A stretch of DNA of 64,000 nucleotides from Nitrosospira sp. Nsp11 (GTDB lineage: Bacteria; Pseudomonadota; Gammaproteobacteria; Burkholderiales; Nitrosomonadaceae): NCBI RefSeq assembly GCF_900142705.1, contig NZ_FRBV01000003.1, positions 62,001 to 126,000 on the forward strand, read 5' to 3'. The notes below the pieces were generated by a model, which was not told the DNA's origin, searched no databases, and worked only from the letters and a program-made list of their open reading frames with translations. Positions 18,051 through 28,423 of the stretch are shown piece by piece. Positions within the stretch are counted from its first letter, which is position 1. Each line of letters begins with the position of its first letter. Both the position numbers and the translations under genes were made by a program.

Positions 18051-20366
18051 ATGAAGCGGACAAGAAGGTTACAGGAGGTTCAGGAAATTACCCGCGTTGA
18101 ATTTCAATTCATGGCCATGTTCCGCCTTATCCTTCAAGCTATAATCGGACGTATGCAATCCGATCTGAAACATCACGGCGTAACGGTCAAAATCGACCCA
18201 TCCCTGGAAGCGCTGTTGGCAGCCCGACTTCATAATCCTTTCAGTTATCTCGGTGCTCGCATGGAGCATGGCCATAGCTTGATTCGGGTATTTTATCCGT
18301 ATGCGATAAATGTATGGATCAATATAGAAGGTAGCTTCGAGGGGATGAAGCGGGCACATCCTGCCGGAGTTTTTGAATGGCGCGGCGTCGCGTTGCCGTC
18401 CATGCCATATCTTTTGCGCGTCGAAGACGGTAACGCATGGCCGGAAGCATGCGTGTACGAAACTTATGACGCCTATGCCTTCCAGCCGCAAATTTCCGAT
18501 TATGACGTCTATTTGTTCAATGAAGGCCGGTTACGGCAAGCTTATCGAACCCTGGGTTCGCATATCGCGGAACGAGGGGGTATCACCGGCGTACTTTTTT
18601 CGGTATGGGCGCCTAATGCCGAGCGGGTGAGTGTTGTAGGCGGCTTTAACCGGTGGGACGGCCGAGTGCATCCGATGGCGGTTCATGGCTTCAGTGGCGT
18701 TTGGGAACTCTTTATTCCCGGCCTCCCCCCGGATTCACTCTACAAATATGAAATACGCAACCGCGACAGTGGTGCAATCCTTCTTAAAACCGACCCCTAT
18801 GCCAGACACTATGAATTGCGGCCCAACAATGCAGCGCGCACGCCCGTGGTTGGCAAAACAGCATGGGACGACGCTGAATGGATGATAAACCGTGCTACGT
18901 GGAATTGGTTGCAGGCGCCGCTGAACATTTACGAAATTCATGCCGGGTCCTGGAAGCGGCATCCTGATGGAGGTTTTTACTCTTATCGTGAACTCGCCCG
19001 GCATTTGATTCCTTATGTGCGTGAAATGGGCTACACCCATGTTGAGTTGATGCCAATTTCAGAGCATCCGCTTGACGAATCCTGGGGTTATCAGACGACC
19101 GGCTATTTCGCACCTACCAGTCGTTTTGGTTCACCAGACGACCTGAAATATTTCGTTAATGCCTGCCATCTGGAGGGCATCGGCGTAATTCTAGACTGGG
19201 TGCCGGCGCACTTTCCTCAAGATGCTTTTGCGTTGTCGCGATTTGATGGTAGCGCACTGTATGAACACGAGGACCCTCGTATTGGCCTGCACCAGGACTG
19301 GGGAACACATATCTTCAATTTTGGGCGCAACGAAGTCAAATCGTTTCTGTTATCCAGCGCCCATTTCTGGCTATCGGAATTTCATCTTGATGGCCTGCGC
19401 GTGGATGCCGTTGCGTCCATGCTCTATCTGGACTATTCACGCAAGCCGGGTGAATGGCTACCCAACAAATATGGAGGCAGGGAAAATCTGGAAGCGATCG
19501 ATTTCCTGCGTGAACTGAATATAATGGTGCATGAGGAATTCCCGGGGGCATTGACGCTGGCGGAAGAATCCACTTCATGGCCAGCAGTATCTCGCCCTGC
19601 CTATACCGGCGGTTTGGGATTTTCCATGAAATGGAATATGGGCTGGATGAACGATACGCTATCCTACATCCGTAATAACCCGGTTTATCGGCGTTTCTAC
19701 CAAGACCAGCTTACTTTTGGCCAGTTGTATGCGTACACGGAAAATTTCGTCCTGCCGCTTTCGCATGACGAAGTAGTGCATGGCAAGGGATCGCTGCTGG
19801 GCAAAATGCCGGGCGACGCGTGGCAGCAATTCGCAAACGTACGCCTGTTATTCACTTACCAGATGACTTATCCCGGTAAAAAGCTCAATTTCATGGGCAA
19901 TGAATTCGCCCAGGGACGTGAATGGAACTCAGGACGGGAACTGGACTGGGGTCAATTACGCGACGAACAACACCGCGGCGTCAGGGCTGCATTACGCGAC
20001 CTCAACCATTTGTATGGCAGTATCGTCGCATTACACCAGCTCGATTTCTTATGTGATGGTTTCGCGTGGGTGGACTGCCATGATGCCAACAATTCTGTCA
20101 TAAGCTATCTGCGCCGCGCATGCGATGGCTCATTCGCCCTGATCGTTCTCAATTTTACGCCTGTGCCACGCACACGTTATCGCATCGGTGTACCAGCCAA
20201 AGGCAGGTACACCGAATTATTCAACAGCGATTCCTCACACTACGGCGGCAGTAATCTGGGCAACATGGGGTGCATCGATACTACCGGCGAATCATGGATG
20301 GGAAGGCCCGACTCGATCGTTATCAGCCTCCCGCCGCTGGCGGGGATTATTCTTTCGCTTGAATAA
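18051..20366 (+). CDS. glgB: 1,4-alpha-glucan branching enzyme
   Basis: This 771-aa GH13 enzyme forms the alpha-1,6 branches of glycogen. The order is: N-terminal N1 region with [21 protein letters not shown]48 ([28 protein letters not shown]), then the barrel with [12 protein letters not shown] and the nucleophile Asp in [16 protein letters not shown]. The acid/base Glu is in LAEESTSWP and the third Asp in [20 protein letters not shown]. The ATG at 18051 has a strong AGGAGG five bases upstream. A later ATG at 18153 also fits family N-termini but lacks a site. It is followed by glgA after about 370 bp, on the same strand. Confidence 0.95.
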   Translation: MKRTRRLQEVQEITRVEFQFMAMFRLILQAIIGRMQSDLKHHGVTVKIDPSLEALLAARLHNPFSYLGARMEHGHSLIRVFYPYAINVWINIEGSFEGMKRAHPAGVFEWRGVALPSMPYLLRVEDGNAWPEACVYETYDAYAFQPQISDYDVYLFNEGRLRQAYRTLGSHIAERGGITGVLFSVWAPNAERVSVVGGFNRWDGRVHPMAVHGFSGVWELFIPGLPPDSLYKYEIRNRDSGAILLKTDPYARHYELRPNNAARTPVVGKTAWDDAEWMINRATWNWLQAPLNIYEIHAGSWKRHPDGGFYSYRELARHLIPYVREMGYTHVELMPISEHPLDESWGYQTTGYFAPTSRFGSPDDLKYFVNACHLEGIGVILDWVPAHFPQDAFALSRFDGSALYEHEDPRIGLHQDWGTHIFNFGRNEVKSFLLSSAHFWLSEFHLDGLRVDAVASMLYLDYSRKPGEWLPNKYGGRENLEAIDFLRELNIMVHEEFPGALTLAEESTSWPAVSRPAYTGGLGFSMKWNMGWMNDTLSYIRNNPVYRRFYQDQLTFGQLYAYTENFVLPLSHDEVVHGKGSLLGKMPGDAWQQFANVRLLFTYQMTYPGKKLNFMGNEFAQGREWNSGRELDWGQLRDEQHRGVRAALRDLNHLYGSIVALHQLDFLCDGFAWVDCHDANNSVISYLRRACDGSFALIVLNFTPVPRTRYRIGVPAKGRYTELFNSDSSHYGGSNLGNMGCIDTTGESWMGRPDSIVISLPPLAGIILSLE

Positions 20367-20737
20367 TGCTCCCCTGGCAAAATATGAATGGATGAGGTGG
20401 GGCTTGCCGCATCGCCCTATCGCGCTTCTAATCGATAATCGCCCGACAAATGGCTGACGCGTTGGAGTCGCGAAGACACGTCAAATAAACAAGACTCTAC
20501 CGATCGTCTGCCTTTCCAGCAAGCCGTAGCAAAACGTACCTGACAATCGAACTCGCCTGGCACAACGGTGGCCAGGAGTACTCAACGCGGGCCTGCGCCA
20601 GCTTATTCCTTTTCTGATGAATGGCGGCATCAAGACGACGCCATGCTCGATCGGCGAGTTTCGGATGGAAATCAGTGAAATCCAGGACTGATCTTCATTT
20701 CTCGCTCTTTCCAAGAAAATCTTAATGGGTGGACCTC
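20367..20737. other. glgB-glgA spacer, no supported gene
   Basis: No start codon with a ribosome site or conserved motif was found on either strand. The stretch is long for an operon spacer, so glgA may have its own promoter here. Confidence 0.4.
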
Positions 20738-22219
20738 ATGTCACGAGCTTTAGCAAATTCCAATCCCGGCGTTCTGTTTATCACGCCGGAAATTTATCCC
20801 CTGAATAAAACCGGGGGCCTCGGGGATGTCAGCGCGGCGCTGCCGCCAGCGTTGCGCCGGTTGAAGATCGACGTACGTTTACTCATCCCAGGCTATCCTC
20901 GAGTACTGTCGGGCCTCAAAAACAAACAAAAGATCGCCGAATTCAGGAATCAATTCCCATTTCCGCCGTCGACGCTGCTATCCGCAAAGCTGCCGCTGGG
21001 CGCATCCGCATTTCTTCCCACTTTCATCATTGATTGCCCCGTACTGTACAACCGGGAAGGTGGCCCATACGTGGATAGTGCCGGACACGACTGGCCTGAT
21101 AATGCTTTGCGTTTCGGACTTCTCTCGAAAATTGGCGCAGTTCTGGCCAGTAATGCCAGCCCGCTTGTCTGGCGTCCACGGGTAGTGCACTGCAACGATT
21201 GGCAAAGCGGCCTGGTGCCGGCGTATTTGCATTTCCATAGAGGAAAAAAAGCGGCATCGCTGATGTCGATACACAATCTCGCTTTCCAAGGTGTATTTCC
21301 GCCCGATACGGTAGCTCAGCTGGGCTTGCCTGTCGAAAGTTTTGATATAAATGGCCTGGAATATTACGGCGACATGTCATTTCTCAAGGCTGGGCTCTAC
21401 TATTCCGACCACATCTCCACCGTGAGTCCGACGTATGCTGAAGAAATTCAGACGGCGCCGCTGGGCTTTGGCATGGAAGGGCTGCTGGCTGCACGGCGCG
21501 AGCATATCAGTGGGATCATCAATGGCATCGCTTCAGAATGGAATCCTGCTACTGATCGCTATATTACGCAAAATTATGCGATTACCAATCTTGCAGCCAA
21601 AGCCCACAACAAAACTGCATTACAACAATTGATGGGGCTGGCTGCCGAACCCCATATCCCGTTATTCGGCGCCGTCGGGCGGTTTACTTATCAGAAGGGT
21701 TACGATCTTTTATTGCAAGTTGCAGCGCGGTTGACCGAAATACCGGCCCAACTGGTGATTCTGGGCAGCGGTGAAACGGCGCTGGAGCAGGAGTTCGCCA
21801 GGCTGGCAAAAAATTATCCGGGGAAAATGGCCGTCCGTATCGGCTTTGACGAAAAACTTGCCCATTTGATAGAAGCGGGCGCGGACAGCTTCCTGATGCC
21901 TTCACGCTTCGAACCGTGTGGCCTGAACCAGATGTACAGCCAGCGCTACGGTACGCCTCCGCTGGTACACGCGACCGGCGGCTTGCGCGATACCGTAGTC
22001 GATTGCACGCCTGCGGCTCTAGCCGACAAAAGCGCCAGTGGTTTTTTGTTCCACGACATGACCGCAGACGGTTTTCTCAGCGCGATTCGGCGGGTCGCCG
22101 TTGCTTATCACGATAAATCAGTGTGGTGCCGCTTGAAAAAAAACGGCATGACAAAAGATTTTAGTTGGCATTCAAGCGCTGCTGCGTACCGGCAAATCTA
22201 CTTGTCGCTTTTCTCCTGA
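20738..22219 (+). CDS. glgA: Glycogen synthase (ADP-glucose)
   Basis: This 493-aa GT5 enzyme extends glycogen by transferring glucose from ADP-glucose. The ADP-glucose-binding KTGGLGDVSAALPPAL lies near the N-terminus, and VVHCNDWQSGLVPAYL follows. The C-terminal GT-B half has GAVGRFTYQKGYDLL and the catalytic-site PSRFEPCGLNQMYSQRYGTPPLVHATGGL. The ATG at 20738 is preceded by GGTGGA; an in-frame GTG nine bases earlier is possible. It works with glgC (substrate), glgB (branching) and glgP (breakdown) in this cluster. Confidence 0.95.
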   Translation: MSRALANSNPGVLFITPEIYPLNKTGGLGDVSAALPPALRRLKIDVRLLIPGYPRVLSGLKNKQKIAEFRNQFPFPPSTLLSAKLPLGASAFLPTFIIDCPVLYNREGGPYVDSAGHDWPDNALRFGLLSKIGAVLASNASPLVWRPRVVHCNDWQSGLVPAYLHFHRGKKAASLMSIHNLAFQGVFPPDTVAQLGLPVESFDINGLEYYGDMSFLKAGLYYSDHISTVSPTYAEEIQTAPLGFGMEGLLAARREHISGIINGIASEWNPATDRYITQNYAITNLAAKAHNKTALQQLMGLAAEPHIPLFGAVGRFTYQKGYDLLLQVAARLTEIPAQLVILGSGETALEQEFARLAKNYPGKMAVRIGFDEKLAHLIEAGADSFLMPSRFEPCGLNQMYSQRYGTPPLVHATGGLRDTVVDCTPAALADKSASGFLFHDMTADGFLSAIRRVAVAYHDKSVWCRLKKNGMTKDFSWHSSAAAYRQIYLSLFS

Positions 22220-22252
22220 TTTCCCCGCCGAGATAGAGCAATTGCGGGGAAA
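22220..22252 (+). terminator. Hairpin after glgA
   Basis: TTTCCCCGC at 22220-22228 pairs perfectly with GCGGGGAAA at 22244-22252 across a 15-nt loop. It begins immediately after the glgA stop. No T-run follows, so termination is plausible but not certain. Confidence 0.4.
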
Positions 22253-22370
22253 ACCTGGAGCCTTATTCGGCGTTTTGAATCACAGGGAGGATATTTGTTT
22301 CAATGATTGGGTGGGGCCGCGAAGCATGGCGCTGGCGCGCGCCCCCTTGGACTAAATTGAAAAAAGGAAA

Positions 22371-24926
22371 TTACACCCACACCATCATGCCCATTTCAAA
22401 TGGATGCGTCAGCAATAGTTGATATGGATAAACGCGTATGTAATAGTCCAGCTTTCCGCATAAATCCGGAGTAAGGCTCAGTGAATACAGGTGCTCGCCC
22501 GATTCTTCGATGCCGCTAAATTCGAACCTGATATGATTGAACTCACGTAAAGTGACCTTGTTGCGCTGACGGCAAATCAACATTTCCACTATCACGTCCT
22601 CAGGCTGTAAACCATTCAGCCTTACCGCGACATCAAACTGCACAGCATCACCAAAACTGATACGCTTGCGTGGTGTATCTAATCGACGAATCGCTACGCC
22701 TTCCCATGTTTTCCGTACGAAAGCTTTCCAGGCCGCGATTTTTTTCGCCCCGCTGAAGTCATCGGCGGCGTAAAGTGCCCCTTGCCTGCTGGCCGGCACA
22801 TAAAACTTCTGGGTGTACTCCTTTACCATGCGCGCGGCCGTGTAGCGCGGCAACAACGATATCATTGAGTCTTTCGCCATTTTCACCCACCCTGGGGAGT
22901 AACCCAATTTATCGCGCGTATAGTAGAGCGGCACCACGTGATCCTGCAGCGTTTCATAGAAATCCCTGCTCTCTTCCTTGTCGCGCCGCGCCATATCCAT
23001 GTTTTCCGGTCCGGGCTTGATCGCCCAGCCATTCTTGCCGTTATAGCCCTCGCCCCACCAACCATCGAGCACGCTCAGGTTGAGTGTTCCATTTATACCT
23101 GCTTTCATGCCTGAGGTCCCGCTTGCCTCCAGCGGATATACCGGGTTGTTGAGCCACACATCGACTCCGGCCACCAACCGCCGGGCTAGACGTAAATCGT
23201 AATCCTCAACCAGCAAAAGTTGTCCCTCAAATTCTGGCAGCTGGGCAACCTGGTTGATGCGGCGAATCAGGTCCTGCCCCGGGACATCGGCGGGATGCGC
23301 CTTACCCGCAAAAATAATCATGACCGGGCGGTCCTGATTGAGCATGATCCTGCGCAACCAGTCGAGGTCATCGAATAGCAGTGTCGCGCGTTTATACGTG
23401 GCGAAACGGCGCGCAAAGCCGAGCGTCAAAATGTTTGGATTTATGGGATCAGTGAATCTCAGCAGGCGGTCGAGATGCGCTTCAGAACCATGATTGCGGG
23501 AAATTTGAACCGCGAGACGCGCACGTATGCTATATAACATCTGGGATTTCAGTGTTTGCCGCACACTCCAGAACAGGTGATCGGGAATGGCGCTGATACG
23601 CGACCAGTAATCGGTATCACACATATTGCTACGCCATTCATAGCCGAGATAGCGGTCGAATAAATCCGGCCATTCCTGAGCCAGGAAGGTCGGCACATGC
23701 ACGCCATTGGTGATATGCGCCATCGGATTTTCTTCCGGCTCGATCTGTGGCCATAAATCTCTGCAGATTCGCGCGGAAACGTTGCCGTGTATCTTGCTCA
23801 CGCCGTTCTGAAAACGCGAGCCATGAATGGCAAGATTTGTCATGTTAAAATCGTGGCTGCCGCGAACGCGGCCCAGCGCCATAAATTCTTCCCGGGTGAT
23901 TTCAAGATCACGGTAAAACCCTTCGAAATAAGCGTCCATCATGTCATCGCCGAAGTGATCATGTCCTGCCGGTACCGACGTATGGGTTGTGAACACCGTG
24001 CTTGCCGCCACTGCCTCCAGCGAGCTCGCAAAATCCAGCCCTTCTTGCACCAGATTACGCATACGTTCCAGCATCATGAACGCAGCATGCCCTTCATTGA
24101 TATGCCATATCGTGGGCTTGATTCCCACCGCCCTCAAGGCGCGGACACCGCCAATGCCCAGCAGGATTTCCTGCTTGATGCGCAGGTTCCGGTCGCCACC
24201 ATAGAGTTGATGCGTGATATCGCGGTCTTCTGGAGAATTTTCCGCTAAATTCGTATCAAGCAGATAAAGCGTAACGTGACCGATCTTTGCCTGCCAGACC
24301 TTCACGACGACCTTCCGTTGCGGCATTTCCACTTCGATTCGTACTTCGGAACCATTGTCGCCCAACACGGGCGCTACGGGGAGATCTTCAAAATCCGAAT
24401 CAGTATAGGTAACTCTTTGATTACCCAGATTATCGATGGTCTGGAAGAAATATCCCTGACGGTAGAGCAAACCCACCCCGACGAATGGCAAGCGCAAATC
24501 GCTCGCTGCCTTGCAATGGTCGCCCGCCAGGATGCCAAGGCCACCCGAATAAATTGGAAAGCTCTCATGAAAACCGAACTCGAAACAAAAATATGCCACC
24601 CGGTCATCAGGGTGCAAGCCTGCCGTTGCGCCGTTTCGCACGGGCTCTGAATGATATGAATCGTAAGCCGAAAGAACGCTGTTGTAATTAGCCAGAAATA
24701 CCTGGTCCTCCGCGGCTCTCAGCAGCAGAGACTCATCCACGCGCTTGAGAAAGTCTTTGGGGTTGTGTCCCACTGTCGCCCAAAGGCTGGGATCCCGCCG
24801 GGAAAATAGCGAGCGCGTGGAGCGGTCCCAACTGTACCAAAGATCATTCGCCAGTTCCTCAAGCCGCGATAGACGAGGGGGTATTTTTGGATTGACAGCA
24901 ATAGTAAATACAGTGCCGGAGGACAT
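22371..24926 (-). CDS. glgP: Alpha-glucan (glycogen) phosphorylase
   Basis: This 851-aa GT35 enzyme is of the TIGR02094-type alpha-glucan phosphorylase group. It releases glucose-1-phosphate from glycogen. Family features are DDRVAYFCFEFGFHESFPIYSGGLGILAGDH near the N-terminus and HITNGVHVPTFL in the middle. The pyridoxal-phosphate site is YPLEASGTSGMKAGINGTLNLSVLDGWW with its active-site Lys. The ATG at 24926 is preferred over an in-frame TTG at 24962, because the remaining N-terminus (MSSGTVFTIAVNPKIPPRL) fits. It converges with glgA. The protein differs from E. coli GlgP in length and N-terminus, as expected for this subgroup. Confidence 0.92.
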   Translation of the reverse strand: MSSGTVFTIAVNPKIPPRLSRLEELANDLWYSWDRSTRSLFSRRDPSLWATVGHNPKDFLKRVDESLLLRAAEDQVFLANYNSVLSAYDSYHSEPVRNGATAGLHPDDRVAYFCFEFGFHESFPIYSGGLGILAGDHCKAASDLRLPFVGVGLLYRQGYFFQTIDNLGNQRVTYTDSDFEDLPVAPVLGDNGSEVRIEVEMPQRKVVVKVWQAKIGHVTLYLLDTNLAENSPEDRDITHQLYGGDRNLRIKQEILLGIGGVRALRAVGIKPTIWHINEGHAAFMMLERMRNLVQEGLDFASSLEAVAASTVFTTHTSVPAGHDHFGDDMMDAYFEGFYRDLEITREEFMALGRVRGSHDFNMTNLAIHGSRFQNGVSKIHGNVSARICRDLWPQIEPEENPMAHITNGVHVPTFLAQEWPDLFDRYLGYEWRSNMCDTDYWSRISAIPDHLFWSVRQTLKSQMLYSIRARLAVQISRNHGSEAHLDRLLRFTDPINPNILTLGFARRFATYKRATLLFDDLDWLRRIMLNQDRPVMIIFAGKAHPADVPGQDLIRRINQVAQLPEFEGQLLLVEDYDLRLARRLVAGVDVWLNNPVYPLEASGTSGMKAGINGTLNLSVLDGWWGEGYNGKNGWAIKPGPENMDMARRDKEESRDFYETLQDHVVPLYYTRDKLGYSPGWVKMAKDSMISLLPRYTAARMVKEYTQKFYVPASRQGALYAADDFSGAKKIAAWKAFVRKTWEGVAIRRLDTPRKRISFGDAVQFDVAVRLNGLQPEDVIVEMLICRQRNKVTLREFNHIRFEFSGIEESGEHLYSLSLTPDLCGKLDYYIRVYPYQLLLTHPFEMGMMVWV

Positions 24927-24997
24927 AGGTAATTTGAAAGGGAAAGTGGAGAGTTGCCTCAACCCGAAAGCCGAGAGGGAATCGCGTAGCTGGATTT

Positions 24998-25237
24998 AAC
25001 CTAAATCCGATAGTTGGACGGGGTGAAGTGTACGGTTTTTGGGGTGCAGGGCAAGGCGCAACGACGCGGAATGGTCGTTCCATTCCAAGGAGTTGCAACG
25101 CAGCCATGTGCCCCCAAAACTGTGCAATTCACCTTGTAGCGCCCTCACCCGGAAGATGAACGTCAAATAATATGAAATGTTGTTATTAATCATGATACTG
25201 ATCTATTAAATGAGCATTCAACTACCGGATTTAGGTT
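24998..25237. repeat. 240-bp hairpin element with terminal inverted repeats (MITE-like)
   Basis: AACCTAAATCCGATAGTTG at 24998-25016 and CAACTACCGGATTTAGGTT at 25219-25237 are inverted repeats with one mismatch. Inside, 25018-25074 and 25080-25136 form a long imperfect hairpin whose tip is GGAATGG-TCGTT-CCATTCC at 25068-25086. No coding frame fits. A 59-bp mini-version of the same ends lies at 42776-42834. It resembles a non-autonomous mobile or extragenic repeat. Confidence 0.7.
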
Positions 25238-25246
25238 TAATCAGCG

Positions 25247-25792
25247 CTATGCTTTGATAAAGTGCTCGCGATAGTATCTCATCTCAGCAATGGAGTCGTA
25301 AATATCCGCCAGCGCCTCGTGCTTGCATTGCTTTGTCAAGCCTGCCGAGATTTCCGGCTTCCAGCGTTTTACCAATTCCTTCAGGCTGCTTACGTCCAGA
25401 TTACGATAATGAAAATACGATTCCAGCTGTGGCATCCACCGCGCCAGAAAACGCCGATCCTGACATATAGAATTGCCGCACATGGGAGAGATTCCCGCGG
25501 CAATATGCTCTTGCAGGAACGTAATCATGGACGCCTCTACCTCGGCTTCCTTCAGGCTGGAAGATCTCACCTTGTCCATGAGGCCGGATTTTGCATGCGT
25601 AGACTTATTCCAGTTGTCCATGCCGTCAAGCACGGCTTCGGACTGGGATAGGACCAGCACCGGCGCTTCCGCCACCATATTCAGTTGAGAATCAGTTATC
25701 ACGAGAGCGACCTCGAGGATATGATCATCCTGCGGACTGAGCCCGCTCATTTCCATGTCTATCCAGATGAGGTTATTATTGTCTTGTGCCAT
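25247..25792 (-). CDS. orn: Oligoribonuclease
   Basis: This 181-aa DEDDh 3'-5' exoribonuclease degrades 2-5-nt RNA oligomers and pGpG to mononucleotides, and is essential in many proteobacteria. The first acidic pair is in LIWIDMEMSGLSP (Asp12, Glu14 of the chosen start). HILEVALVITD and the C-terminal HEALADIYDSIAEMRYYREHF carry the remaining catalytic His and Asp. The ATG at 25792 gives the exact usual length; the upstream TTG at 25819 would add nine atypical residues. It is divergent from the M48 protease gene, with an inserted repeat element just downstream. Confidence 0.95.
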   Translation of the reverse strand: MAQDNNNLIWIDMEMSGLSPQDDHILEVALVITDSQLNMVAEAPVLVLSQSEAVLDGMDNWNKSTHAKSGLMDKVRSSSLKEAEVEASMITFLQEHIAAGISPMCGNSICQDRRFLARWMPQLESYFHYRNLDVSSLKELVKRWKPEISAGLTKQCKHEALADIYDSIAEMRYYREHFIKA

Positions 25793-25890
25793 AATTTGAT
25801 CACTTTGCTGAATTTTCAACGTGTAATTGTGTCATATCGGTACTGACCCGTCACCTTTCATTGTGTTGCCGCTGCGCCCACTCATAGACC

Positions 25891-27147
25891 ATGCAAACGT
25901 TCACCACCCTCTTTCTTGCCGCTCTGACGCTTACTTTTTTAGCGCGGATATGGCTGGCAACACGTCACATCCATCATGTTCTCGCACATCGAGATCGCGT
26001 GCCCGACGAATTCTCTTCCAGGATTACATTGGAGTCGCACCAAAAAGCGGCTGACTATACCTGTGCCAAAACGCGGTTGGGATATATCGGCATAACGCTC
26101 GATACGTTGCTTCTGCTGGCACTTACCTTGGGCGGCGGATTAAATGCTTTGGCGGGTTTCTGGTCAAATTGGTTTGGCGACCCGCTGATACACGGCATAG
26201 CGCTTATTGTCAGCGCGGTGCTACTGATGAGCGTAGCAGGAATTCCGGTAAGTTATTATCGAACTTTTGTTATCGAACACAAATTTGGCTTTAACAAAAT
26301 GAGCCCTCGCATGTTTTTTCTCGACCTGATCAAGCGCGCGATGCTGGGAGGACTGCTGGGCATCCCGCTGCTACTCGGTATTTTATGGTTAATGCAGAAA
26401 ATGGGGCCGAGCTGGTGGTTTTACGCCTGGCTCGCATGGATGGGCTTCAATCTGATGGTTCTCGCCATCTTCCCGACCTGGATCGCGCCGCTTTTTAATA
26501 AGTTCACCCCGCTTGAAGACGCTCCGCTCAAGGCACGTATTGAACAACTGATGCGGCGATGCGGCTTTAAATCCAGCGGGCTTTTCGTAATGGACGGCTC
26601 ACGCCGCAGCAATCATGGGAATGCTTATTTTACCGGTTTCGGCAAGACCAAGCGGATTGTTTTTTTTGACACATTGCTTTCTCGTCTGGATACACCCGAG
26701 ATCGAGGCGGTATTAGCGCATGAATTGGGACATTTCAAACGACGCCACGTTATCAAACGTATCGTATGGACGTTCGCCATGAGCCTTGTATTTTTATGGG
26801 GACTGGGTTATTTGATGCAACAGGACTGGTTTTACGAGGGATTAGGGGTTTCCGTTTCGCACATGCCTTCCTCCGCTATGGCGGTGCTGCTGTTTTTTTT
26901 AGTAATGCCCACGTTCACTTTTCTGTTCCAGCCCGTGGCAAGTCTATACTCGCGCAAGCATGAATTCGAGGCTGACGAGTATGCTGCAGGTAACGCATCG
27001 GCCACTGACCTCATACGTGCGCTACTAAAACTCTATCAGGATAACGCTGCCACGCTGACTCCAGACCCCTTGCATTCGGCATTTTATGATTCCCACCCGC
27101 CCGCCGCGATGAGAATAGCGCGTCTGCAAAACCTGGCGCATAATTGA
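25891..27147 (+). CDS. Ste24-like M48 metallopeptidase, membrane protein
   Basis: This 418-aa integral membrane zinc protease is of the Ste24 type. Several hydrophobic segments are seen (about residues 5-25, 65-90, 105-125, 150-175, 290-310, 325-345). The zinc motif is AHELGH within EAVLAHELGHFKRRHV, and the third ligand Glu is in KHEFEADEYAAG. Family members cleave membrane proteins or prenylated peptides; in bacteria they serve membrane-protein quality control. No clear ribosome site is seen before the ATG. The gene starts a plus-strand run with a pterin dehydratase and rsgA; this order is common in betaproteobacteria near orn. Confidence 0.9.
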   Translation: MQTFTTLFLAALTLTFLARIWLATRHIHHVLAHRDRVPDEFSSRITLESHQKAADYTCAKTRLGYIGITLDTLLLLALTLGGGLNALAGFWSNWFGDPLIHGIALIVSAVLLMSVAGIPVSYYRTFVIEHKFGFNKMSPRMFFLDLIKRAMLGGLLGIPLLLGILWLMQKMGPSWWFYAWLAWMGFNLMVLAIFPTWIAPLFNKFTPLEDAPLKARIEQLMRRCGFKSSGLFVMDGSRRSNHGNAYFTGFGKTKRIVFFDTLLSRLDTPEIEAVLAHELGHFKRRHVIKRIVWTFAMSLVFLWGLGYLMQQDWFYEGLGVSVSHMPSSAMAVLLFFLVMPTFTFLFQPVASLYSRKHEFEADEYAAGNASATDLIRALLKLYQDNAATLTPDPLHSAFYDSHPPAAMRIARLQNLAHN

Positions 27148-27197
27148 ACTTCTGGAGTAGGATCAGCTATTTTTTTCACTGACCAGCAGGAGTACCA

Positions 27198-27539
27198 ATG
27201 AGCGCCACTGCCAATGATCTCACTAGAAAGCAATGCAAACCCTGCGAGGGCAACATGCCTCCACTTTCTCCCAAGGAAATAACGCTGCTGATGCAACAGC
27301 TCGAGGGGTGGGAGTTTTTCGATAAAATAATTAAAAAAAGCTATAACTTCAAGAACTATTATCAGACGATGGCTTTTGTTAATGCCGTTGCCTGGATTTC
27401 CCATCGCGAAGATCATCACCCGGACATCATGGTTGGTTACAATAAATGTAAAGTCGAATATACCACCCATGCAATCAACGGATTGTCCGAGAATGACTTC
27501 ATTTGCGCGGCGAAAATCGATACCCTATTCAACATTTGA
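27198..27539 (+). CDS. phhB: Pterin-4a-carbinolamine dehydratase
   Basis: This 113-aa protein of the DCoH/PhhB family dehydrates 4a-hydroxytetrahydrobiopterin; bacterial members may also serve molybdopterin or other pterin metabolism. Diagnostic sequences are the N-terminal LTRKQCKPCEGNMPPLS, YNFKNYYQTMAFVNAVAWISHREDHHPDIMVGYNKCKVEYTTHA (the active-site histidine pair lies in DHHPD), and GLSENDFICAAKID. CAGGAG lies upstream of the ATG. It overlaps the probable rsgA start by 4 nt. No phenylalanine hydroxylase gene is visible here. Confidence 0.92.
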   Translation: MSATANDLTRKQCKPCEGNMPPLSPKEITLLMQQLEGWEFFDKIIKKSYNFKNYYQTMAFVNAVAWISHREDHHPDIMVGYNKCKVEYTTHAINGLSENDFICAAKIDTLFNI

Positions 27540-28423
27540 GAACACTTCAGCGGGTTCCAACCACGTCGCCGATTACCGGGCAGATAGTCGCCGCATTCGG
27601 CAGATCTTTTCTCGTTAAAACCGTAAGCGGAGCAGCACTGTCGTGCGTAATGCGTGGAAAAAAGGGGGGGGTCGCCTGCGGCGATGTGGTGGAGGTTCAG
27701 CCGACAGAATCAGGGCAAGGCGTAATTGAAAACATAATGCCTCGTAGCGCGCTATTGTATCGTAGCGATGCTTTCCGCGAAAAACTCATCGCCGCCAATA
27801 TTACGCAGGTTATTATCGTAGTGGCTGCGGTGCCGAGTTTTAGCGAAGAACTGATTAATCGCTGCATCGCTGCAGCTGAGAACCAGCGTATAAAAGTACT
27901 GATCGTACTTAACAAGGCGGACCTGATCCAGCCGACAAGCACTGCTTCCAACATCCTCTCCCTCTATCGGGAACTTGGCTATTCGTTACTGCAACTCAGC
28001 GCAAAGACAGATATTGAACCGTTATTACCCCATCTGTACGACCATCTCAGCGTCCTGGTGGGCCAGTCCGGAATGGGCAAATCCACTCTTATCAATGCGC
28101 TCATCCCGGCGGCGGAGCGCGCCACCTCCGGTATTTCCGTTGCGCTTGATACTGGGCGACATACCACTACCCATGCCCGACTCTACCACCTCGATGACAA
28201 TAGCCGGATAATCGATTCTCCTGGCATGCAGGAATTCGGTCTTCATCATATTGACAGGGATGCGTTGGCGTGGGGATTTGTCGAATTTCGCCAATACATG
28301 GGACGATGCAGATTCAATAATTGCCGCCACGCGAATGAACCTGGCTGCGCGCTTGCACAGGCTGTTCAGGAAGGCAGGATCAGCGCCCGGCGCTTCGCTT
28401 TTTATCAAAAGCTGGCTAAATGA
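27536..28423 (+). CDS. rsgA: Ribosome small-subunit-dependent GTPase A
   Basis: This circularly permuted GTPase assists 30S subunit maturation. The order is an OB-fold (GQIVAAFGRSFLVKTVSGAALSCVMRGKKGGVACGDVVEV), G4 NKADLIQPT, G1 GQSGMGKSTLINAL, G3 DSPGMQEFGL and a C-terminal zinc knuckle (CRFNNCRHANEPGCAL). No ATG or GTG lies before the OB-fold. A TTG at 27536, overlapping the stop of phhB as TTGA, is the best start (295 aa); a second TTG lies at 27503. Either implies translational coupling to phhB. Confidence 0.9.
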   Translation: MRTLQRVPTTSPITGQIVAAFGRSFLVKTVSGAALSCVMRGKKGGVACGDVVEVQPTESGQGVIENIMPRSALLYRSDAFREKLIAANITQVIIVVAAVPSFSEELINRCIAAAENQRIKVLIVLNKADLIQPTSTASNILSLYRELGYSLLQLSAKTDIEPLLPHLYDHLSVLVGQSGMGKSTLINALIPAAERATSGISVALDTGRHTTTHARLYHLDDNSRIIDSPGMQEFGLHHIDRDALAWGFVEFRQYMGRCRFNNCRHANEPGCALAQAVQEGRISARRFAFYQKLAK

